Positions 5,612 to 10,302 of a stretch of 10,302 nucleotides of DNA are shown one piece after another. This stretch comes from Lonsdalea quercina subsp. quercina (GTDB taxonomy: Bacteria; Pseudomonadota; Gammaproteobacteria; Enterobacterales; Enterobacteriaceae). A program made the position numbers and the translations under genes. The stretch spans positions 94,971-105,272 of the forward strand of contig NZ_JIBO01000001.1 in assembly GCF_000688655.1 (NCBI RefSeq), read 5' to 3'. How positions within the stretch are numbered: position 1 is the first letter of the stretch; each line of letters opens with the position of its first letter. The notes under the pieces are model-generated. The model was not told the origin of the DNA, searched no databases, and saw only the letters and a list, made by a program, of their open reading frames with translations.

Positions 5612-7567
5612 GTGGACACAGCAGAACATGACGTCAAATTTGCATGGGCTCGTTTTTATGAGGCTTTTGCCAGCGCGTTACTGGCCTGGCGAAACCGGAG
5701 AGCCGAATTAGTCAAAGGCATCCATCTGATTGCCGCTGATGTCGACGGGATGTCCCATCTACAGGACAAACCTGCCAAGGGTGAGGCCTTTCCTTTAAAA
5801 GACATTTGTCCGTTTACTACCATGGGCTTGTTCAATCGCAACCTGACTGACACCAATCGCAAAATTATTGCCTCCAGGCTGGCGAATTTGTTGGGCGTGA
5901 ACGAACCGGTTCCTGACTCCTTTGCCGGTATCCCGCTGCTGAATAACCAAAAATCTTGGTTCTTTGGTTATGAAAAGTCGCGCGATCCTGATGACATTGA
6001 ACGCTTGTGGGAGATGTTCTCACAGGCAATGACGTTTGCGGATAACAAGAATACCACCTCCGCAGACTTCACTTCCGCATATGACATCGCTTCTGCAGTG
6101 ACGAATGTCGGCTGGAATCTGAGCATGGGGCTGTACTGGGCCCGTCCCAGGTTCTACCCCACTTTAGATAGCCAGTCGCAGTATTACATCCAGAAAGTGT
6201 TAAACATTAAGATCCTTAAAAACGGGGCAAAAGGTCGCTGCAGTGGGCAAAACTACCTGAGCATTATGCAGGCGCTTAAAGAGGCCTTTATCCAATCCAA
6301 CTATCCGGTTCATTCCTTCCCGGAACTCTCTCTGTCAGCGTGGCATACCGATCTTAGCCAGTCTAAAGATGAAGTGGAAAATCGAACGTGGAAAGCCTCT
6401 CTACTGAATAAAATTAAGGCATTATGCCTGAAAAAAGAGAGCCCTTATTTCACTGCTTTGGAGCTGAAAGAAAACTACCTGGACGTATTCAAGGCAGAAC
6501 GCCCTGAGAGCAAAACGGTTACAAACTCAATCTCCTTTTATCTGCAAAAATTACGCGATGATGATGAGTTAAAATTCCTTGGTCGCGGAAATTATGAATA
6601 CCTGAATTATGAAAAAAACGAATCCCAGACTATAACTGCGGAAACAGTCGAAGAGAGTGCGCCGCCACCAAAACTCACTCACGCGCCTTACGCCATCAGT
6701 AATCTGATTCAGGAGGGCTGTTTCCTGGAAAAGGCGAAGATCCAACTCACACTTCAACGCCTGAACGACAAGAAAAACCTGATCCTACAAGGGCCGCCAG
6801 GAACCGGTAAAACCTGGCTGGCGCGCCGTCTGGCGTACTGTTTAATGGGAGAACAAGCTCCTGAGCGTATTAGCGCGGTGCAATTTCACCCGAATCTCTC
6901 TTACGAAGACTTTATTCGTGGCTGGCGTCCAGGGAAAGAGGGGAGATTAACTCTAGTCGATGGACCTTTTGTGAACGCAATCAGAACTGCGATCAATAAT
7001 CCTGCCGCGAAATATGTGGTGATTATTGAAGAGATTAACCGTGGCAATCCGGCGCAAATATTCGGTGAAACACTCACGTTGATGGAAGCCGATAAACGCA
7101 CTCCGACCGAGGCGCTGGCGCTCTCTCACAGTGAAAATCCTGATGAAAAAATCTACATCCCTGAGAATCTGTATATCATCGGCACGATGAATATTGCAGA
7201 CCGCTCCCTGGCACTACTCGACCTGGCACTGCGCCGCCGTTTCGCATTTATCGATTTAAAGCCAGCGTTTAATGACGCGTGGAAAAAATGGGTAAATCAT
7301 AAATTCGCAATTGATTTAGATCTGTTAGCCATCATCGAATCTCGACTGACGGCGCTAAACGAGATGCTGGCAAAAGATGTCACCTTAGGGCCGCAGTTTT
7401 GTATCGGTCACAGCTATGTCACCCCAGCTACCGGACAGAAAATCAGCGAAGCTCAGGAATGGTATGAACAGGTCGTAGATACAGAGATCTGCCCTTTGCT
7501 CGCCGAATACTGGTTTGATGCCCCAAACAAAGTCAACGAAGCCAGAAAAGTGTTATTAGCAGAATGA
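5612..7567 (+). CDS. mcrB: McrB-type GTPase/AAA+ subunit of a type IV (modified-DNA) restriction system
   Basis: The 651-residue protein has three parts. Residues about 7-240 form a module starting F10-A-W12-ARFY, with CPFT (66-69), GLFNR and GIPLLNNQKSWFFGYEKSR (106-124), found in many large McrB proteins but not in K-12 McrB (459 residues). Residues about 260-335 look like a winged helix: FTALELKENYLDVF, SFYLQKLRDD, then GRGNYEYL, similar to the DpnI C-terminal type. The AAA+ core has Walker A GPPGTGKT (394-401), Walker B VVIIEEINRGN (from 469), the McrB signature MNIADRS (526-532; MNTADRS in K-12) and ALRRRF (539-544). It should form GTP-driven hexamers that move DNA and activate McrC. I prefer GTG 5612 because AGGGAG (5601-5606) precedes it; ATG 5585 adds nine residues but lacks a ribosome site. 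A weak -10 (CATAAT, 5550-5555) is the only promoter hint. Confidence 0.92.
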   Translation: MDTAEHDVKFAWARFYEAFASALLAWRNRRAELVKGIHLIAADVDGMSHLQDKPAKGEAFPLKDICPFTTMGLFNRNLTDTNRKIIASRLANLLGVNEPVPDSFAGIPLLNNQKSWFFGYEKSRDPDDIERLWEMFSQAMTFADNKNTTSADFTSAYDIASAVTNVGWNLSMGLYWARPRFYPTLDSQSQYYIQKVLNIKILKNGAKGRCSGQNYLSIMQALKEAFIQSNYPVHSFPELSLSAWHTDLSQSKDEVENRTWKASLLNKIKALCLKKESPYFTALELKENYLDVFKAERPESKTVTNSISFYLQKLRDDDELKFLGRGNYEYLNYEKNESQTITAETVEESAPPPKLTHAPYAISNLIQEGCFLEKAKIQLTLQRLNDKKNLILQGPPGTGKTWLARRLAYCLMGEQAPERISAVQFHPNLSYEDFIRGWRPGKEGRLTLVDGPFVNAIRTAINNPAAKYVVIIEEINRGNPAQIFGETLTLMEADKRTPTEALALSHSENPDEKIYIPENLYIIGTMNIADRSLALLDLALRRRFAFIDLKPAFNDAWKKWVNHKFAIDLDLLAIIESRLTALNEMLAKDVTLGPQFCIGHSYVTPATGQKISEAQEWYEQVVDTEICPLLAEYWFDAPNKVNEARKVLLAE

Positions 7568-8772
7568 CGACAATCACCAGGAGTGAGCAACATAAAGCGT
7601 CACGTATTCCCATGCGAAATCTTTGGTTGCTGATGCTGTACGCTTCAGATCTGTTTCGCCAGTTGGGACGCAGTCATATTGCGGTTGAAGATAACCCGGC
7701 AGAAATACCCGACCTGGTGGCGACAATCTTGCTACATGAGATTGCGCTGCGTCGTCGTCGCAATTTAAGCATGGGATACCAAACCTGTCATGCGACCCTG
7801 AACAAGGTGAGAGGACATATTGATGTACTGTACACGGTCAGTCATCAGTTGCTGGAGCGGGGTCGGGTCGCCTGCCATTTTCAGAACATGACCCTCGACA
7901 CCCCGCGAAACCGCTATGTTCGCTGCGCGTTAGAACGTCTGACCCCGATCATAACGAAACCGTCGTTGGCAGCAGATTGCTACGTTATGGCAATATCACT
8001 TCGCCGTGAGGGAATAAACGGAGGATATCCTGACAACCACGAACTGCGCTCGGTGTGGCATTTTGGACGCCATGATGCCGCTGATAAACCGATGGTCGAT
8101 GCCGCACAATTAGCTTTTGAACTGCTAATGCCGACCGAAGATCCAGGGCAACATCTTTTGCCTGCGCCCTCAGATAATCTTTACTGGATGAGAAGACTTT
8201 TTGAAAAAGGTATTGCGGGCTTTTATCGTGTAAACCTCGCCAAAACAAACTGGGGGGTCTCTCCTGGGAAAGAGCTGAAATGGGCGTTGAGCGATCAAAG
8301 TGCGGGCAGCGCAGAGATTTTTCCGACAATGAAGTCAGACATTATTCTTGAACACAAGATGGCACAGCAGCGCATTATTATCGATACCAAGTTTAATGCG
8401 ATCCTGACAAAGGGCTGGTATCGGGAACAATCGCTACGCAATAGCTATATTTATCAGTTATATACCTACCTTAGGACACAGGAGAGTAAGGCGGACCCAC
8501 TTTCGCTCAATGCCAGTGGCCTTCTGCTTCATCCCGCCGTAGGCTATATGCTCAATGAGTATGTTGTCACTCAGGGACATAAGATCCATTTTGCTACGGT
8601 AGATATGGCGGTAGATGCCAAAACAATTAAAAGACAATTGCTGGATTTAGCCTATGATTGCGCGGGAGTCGCTGCTGATGGCTTGCCACTTAATAAAGAA
8701 GTAGCTGTAATATATATAATTTACTATTGCAGCCACGTAGCTGTTAGGGAAACGTCTGTTTCTCGCTCATAG
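7564..8772 (+). CDS. mcrC: McrC-type PD-(D/E)XK endonuclease subunit
   Basis: This 402-residue nuclease subunit starts within the mcrB stop region (ATGA, 4-bp overlap), indicating translational coupling. The McrC N-terminal signature is clear (IPMRNLWLLMLYASDLF, residues 15-31), followed by the beta-rich McrB-contacting region (KVRGHID, then LDTPRNRYVRCAL). The catalytic site is MKSD259IIL with IIID274-T-K276, matching D244, D257 and K259 of K-12 McrC. A helix with YIYQLYTYL follows. With McrB it should cleave DNA containing modified cytosines. The body ends around LLDLAYD, where K-12 McrC (348 residues) also ends. The remaining 30 or so residues, with a hydrophobic VAVIYIIYY patch, look like read-through into foreign sequence and may not belong to the ancestral protein. 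Confidence 0.92.
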   Translation: MTTITRSEQHKASRIPMRNLWLLMLYASDLFRQLGRSHIAVEDNPAEIPDLVATILLHEIALRRRRNLSMGYQTCHATLNKVRGHIDVLYTVSHQLLERGRVACHFQNMTLDTPRNRYVRCALERLTPIITKPSLAADCYVMAISLRREGINGGYPDNHELRSVWHFGRHDAADKPMVDAAQLAFELLMPTEDPGQHLLPAPSDNLYWMRRLFEKGIAGFYRVNLAKTNWGVSPGKELKWALSDQSAGSAEIFPTMKSDIILEHKMAQQRIIIDTKFNAILTKGWYREQSLRNSYIYQLYTYLRTQESKADPLSLNASGLLLHPAVGYMLNEYVVTQGHKIHFATVDMAVDAKTIKRQLLDLAYDCAGVAADGLPLNKEVAVIYIIYYCSHVAVRETSVSRS

Positions 8773-8778
8773 CTGCCG

Positions 8779-8791
8779 TGACCTGCTCCCC
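8779..8791 (+). repeat. IS-end-like 13-bp repeat, right copy
   Basis: TGACCTGCTCCCC begins 7 bp after the mcrC stop and is the exact reverse complement of 5118-5130. About 7 of the next 11 bases also match in the extended alignment. The pair faces outward from the mcrBC block, as if two separate element ends flank it. No transposase follows. Confidence 0.45.
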
Positions 8792-8803
8792 ATAGATGAA
8801 TAC

Positions 8804-8835
8804 GCGGCTATGATCGTAAAGTATCGATCAGCCGC
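8804..8835. terminator. Hairpin between convergent mcrC and the minus-strand gene
   Basis: GCGGCT-AT-GATCG pairs with CGATC-AGCCGC: 11 base pairs with a 2-nt bulge and an 8-nt loop, TAAAGTAT. It sits between two genes that end towards each other, so a bidirectional terminator is possible, but there is no clear T-run. It may instead belong to the terminal region of an element beginning at 8779. Confidence 0.4.
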
Positions 8836-8887
8836 TAGGAAAATCGCGAACTTCCACTGGCCTCTCACTGCAGATCATGTTGCACAC

Positions 8888-8913
8888 TGTCCGCCCCGTT
8901 CCAGTAGCGGACA
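8888..8913. terminator. Second hairpin downstream of the minus-strand gene
   Basis: TGTCCGC (8888-8894) and GCGGACA (8907-8913) form a perfect 7-bp stem with a 12-nt loop, 47 bp beyond the stop codon of the minus-strand gene. There is no strong T-run in that direction, so its role as a terminator is uncertain. Confidence 0.35.
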
Positions 8914-8960
8914 TTAAACCAATAAATAATCTGTCCTCTTTTCCGCTTTGGCGAAAATTC

Positions 8961-10302
8961 CTACTTACTCACTAACCAATAGGCTCTTGTTGCACCACCC
9001 TGCATGGCGTAAGAGATTCCGAATGACATTAGATCTGCGAGATGAGCATCGATTTCAGCATTGCTTATCCCTGGCTGCACTCCCACTACAGTGAACCCAA
9101 GTTGAGTTGCACGAGTGCCTTCGAGTATATCCTTGAGTGTCTGCAGATCACCCACTACAAACCTAGACGGCGACTTAAAACGTTGACTCATTCGATCCGC
9201 CATATGCGCAAGAAGCACAGATACATCGCAATAGAAAACGGACTTCACTAATTGACCAGCGACTTCGTACACATCATCCACTCGACCCCCGCTGGGAGCG
9301 CCTCCTGCTCCTTTACAGTGGTACAACGAGATGTCCACGTCGCCATTGGCCTCCATGGTCACCGCAATATAGTCGGCTGCCTCTCCAGAACGGTGGTCGT
9401 AAAACAGTGCGACTACGTTAGGGAGGCCAAGCAGGTACTGTTCGAGATGTTCCTGTACAGTCCTTTTACCCTGCAACTTTGCGCGCTGTTCCCGTGCTTT
9501 TTCAGTGTCGTTGTCGATGACAAACTCGACCCTAATTTCGCATTCGTCCCAACCAATGACCTGCGTATCGTCCTTTGTGAGCGAAACTGCCTGTAACTGC
9601 GGCGCAAGCATTAAATTCAGCCCTTCAAAGGTAGATTTATCGGAGGCATAGAACATCGGTGGGTGTTCACTCAACCAGTCAGCTAACGGCATCCATAGAT
9701 CGCTAGCTGATTCGATCTCCAAACCCACATTCTGATCGAGCAATGCCACCATTCGCCCCTGAGGCGAAAATCGCATATTGGCACTCGCTTCCTCTGAGTG
9801 AATGCTGAAGAGCAATTGGGCTTCTGAGGGTCTGCAGTCAAAGTCTGCCAGGTCCCATTCAGTGAGGCGGCTATAGAGCGGCCGTTGATCCTCAGGGCGA
9901 CGAATTCTAATCCTCGGATTTGTCTTGAATCCTGCTCTGGGCCAGGTCCCTGCAATCACTAGGTCTGGTAGCCTCTGCAACGTCGTAGCCGATCGAATAA
10001 CATCGAGGCGTGTTTCAGAGAAGGGAGTATTGCCAGCAAGCCGACCATCTAATCGAGCGACCCACTGGTAAAACTCTGCTATAGAGAGGCGCTGATTACT
10101 CCAAATACGTGAGCTACTGCTAGCTCCGATGGTCTCTTTTTCTCCGCCGCTCGAACCGCTTCCAAAGAAGTGCCCTTGAGCGTATGCCCGGCTATCACCA
10201 GCCGTTACTGCACGTTCCGCTGCTGGCCCTGTTAACGTTCTGTATGTTTCGCTTTGTGAATTGAATGTCGTATTTTTTAGTCCAACATTGAAGAATCGGA
10301 CA
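8961..10302 (-). CDS. C-terminal part of a large protein, probably a helicase-type defence protein with a PD-(D/E)XK-like end domain
   Basis: The frame is open from the right edge to a TAG at 8963-8961 and shows 446 residues; the start lies outside the window. A TTG at 9980 inside it is not the true start. The first part (VRFFNVGLKNTTFNSQSETY, then GHFFGSGSSGG, SSSRIWSNQ and a long LDGRL helix) resembles the region after the helicase motor in large DEAD/DEAH-type defence proteins, as I recall them; no helicase motif is visible here. Near the end, EAADYIAV and DISLYHCKGAGG (HCK at visible residues 328-330, K encoded at 9314-9312), followed by RVDDVYEVAGQLVKS, look like a PD-(D/E)XK nuclease core with the second acid replaced. 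Only hairpins and an IS-end-like repeat separate it from the convergent mcrC. The coding call is strong; the function is tentative. Confidence 0.7.
   Translation of the reverse strand, partial: VRFFNVGLKNTTFNSQSETYRTLTGPAAERAVTAGDSRAYAQGHFFGSGSSGGEKETIGASSSSRIWSNQRLSIAEFYQWVARLDGRLAGNTPFSETRLDVIRSATTLQRLPDLVIAGTWPRAGFKTNPRIRIRRPEDQRPLYSRLTEWDLADFDCRPSEAQLLFSIHSEEASANMRFSPQGRMVALLDQNVGLEIESASDLWMPLADWLSEHPPMFYASDKSTFEGLNLMLAPQLQAVSLTKDDTQVIGWDECEIRVEFVIDNDTEKAREQRAKLQGKRTVQEHLEQYLLGLPNVVALFYDHRSGEAADYIAVTMEANGDVDISLYHCKGAGGAPSGGRVDDVYEVAGQLVKSVFYCDVSVLLAHMADRMSQRFKSPSRFVVGDLQTLKDILEGTRATQLGFTVVGVQPGISNAEIDAHLADLMSFGISYAMQGGATRAYWLVSK

Noticed and set aside
7985..8329. 114-residue minus-strand open frame inside mcrC
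   Set aside because: It is a shadow of a well-supported McrC coding sequence.
9252..9596. 114-residue plus-strand open frame
   Set aside because: It lies antisense to a long continuous minus-strand coding sequence running to the window edge and looks like a shadow of it.
9978..9980. TTG at 9980 as the start of the minus-strand gene
   Set aside because: The frame stays open and protein-like for a further 107 codons to the right edge, so the true start is outside the window.

Overview
The window looks like an accessory 'defence island' segment from an enterobacterium (Escherichia, Klebsiella, Serratia or a relative). The grounds are the IS3-family remnant, ArdC-type antirestriction protein, chromosomal-type ccdAB remnant and McrBC genes, all of kinds common in enterobacterial islands and plasmids. 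Composition is patchy: the restriction-modification block (about 780-2880) is clearly richer in A+T than its neighbours. I see no core housekeeping gene, rRNA, tRNA or CRISPR array.

Layout. (1) 1-691: decayed IS3-family transposase on the minus strand with four in-frame stops. (2) 839-2885: a complete type II restriction-modification cassette. A small XRE-type controller (C) gene is followed 24 bp later by an endonuclease gene resembling SmaI, and a beta-class, probably N4-cytosine, methyltransferase converges on it from the opposite strand. Controller boxes lie in the C/R promoter, and a single box covers the -10 of the methyltransferase promoter. (3) 2886-4191: an unexplained leader, an ArdC-like antirestriction metallopeptidase and a possible terminator. 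(4) 4192-5584: a graveyard. It holds a perfect 17-bp-arm palindrome, a ccdA-ccdB toxin-antitoxin locus collapsed by an internal deletion, a possible integrase tail, an IS-end-like repeat and an unreadable former gene. (5) 5612-8772: an mcrB-mcrC pair overlapping by 4 bp, encoding a type IV (modified-DNA) restriction system. This McrB carries an FxW N-terminal module and a winged-helix-like segment ahead of the GTPase/AAA+ core. (6) 8773-8960: an intergenic stretch with a second IS-end-like repeat and two hairpins. (7) 8961-10302: the C-terminal 446 residues of a large minus-strand protein that runs off the right edge. It is probably a helicase-type defence protein ending in a PD-(D/E)XK-like domain.

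How it fits together. A methylating restriction system, a modification-dependent restriction system, a likely third nuclease/helicase and an antirestriction gene sit within 10 kb, separated by mobile-element and toxin-antitoxin debris. This is the pattern expected of a hotspot that repeatedly gains and loses defence modules. The controller circuit (activation of C/R, repression of M) is the best-supported regulatory feature. Family assignments come from recognised motifs and recalled family sequences; no database search was run.
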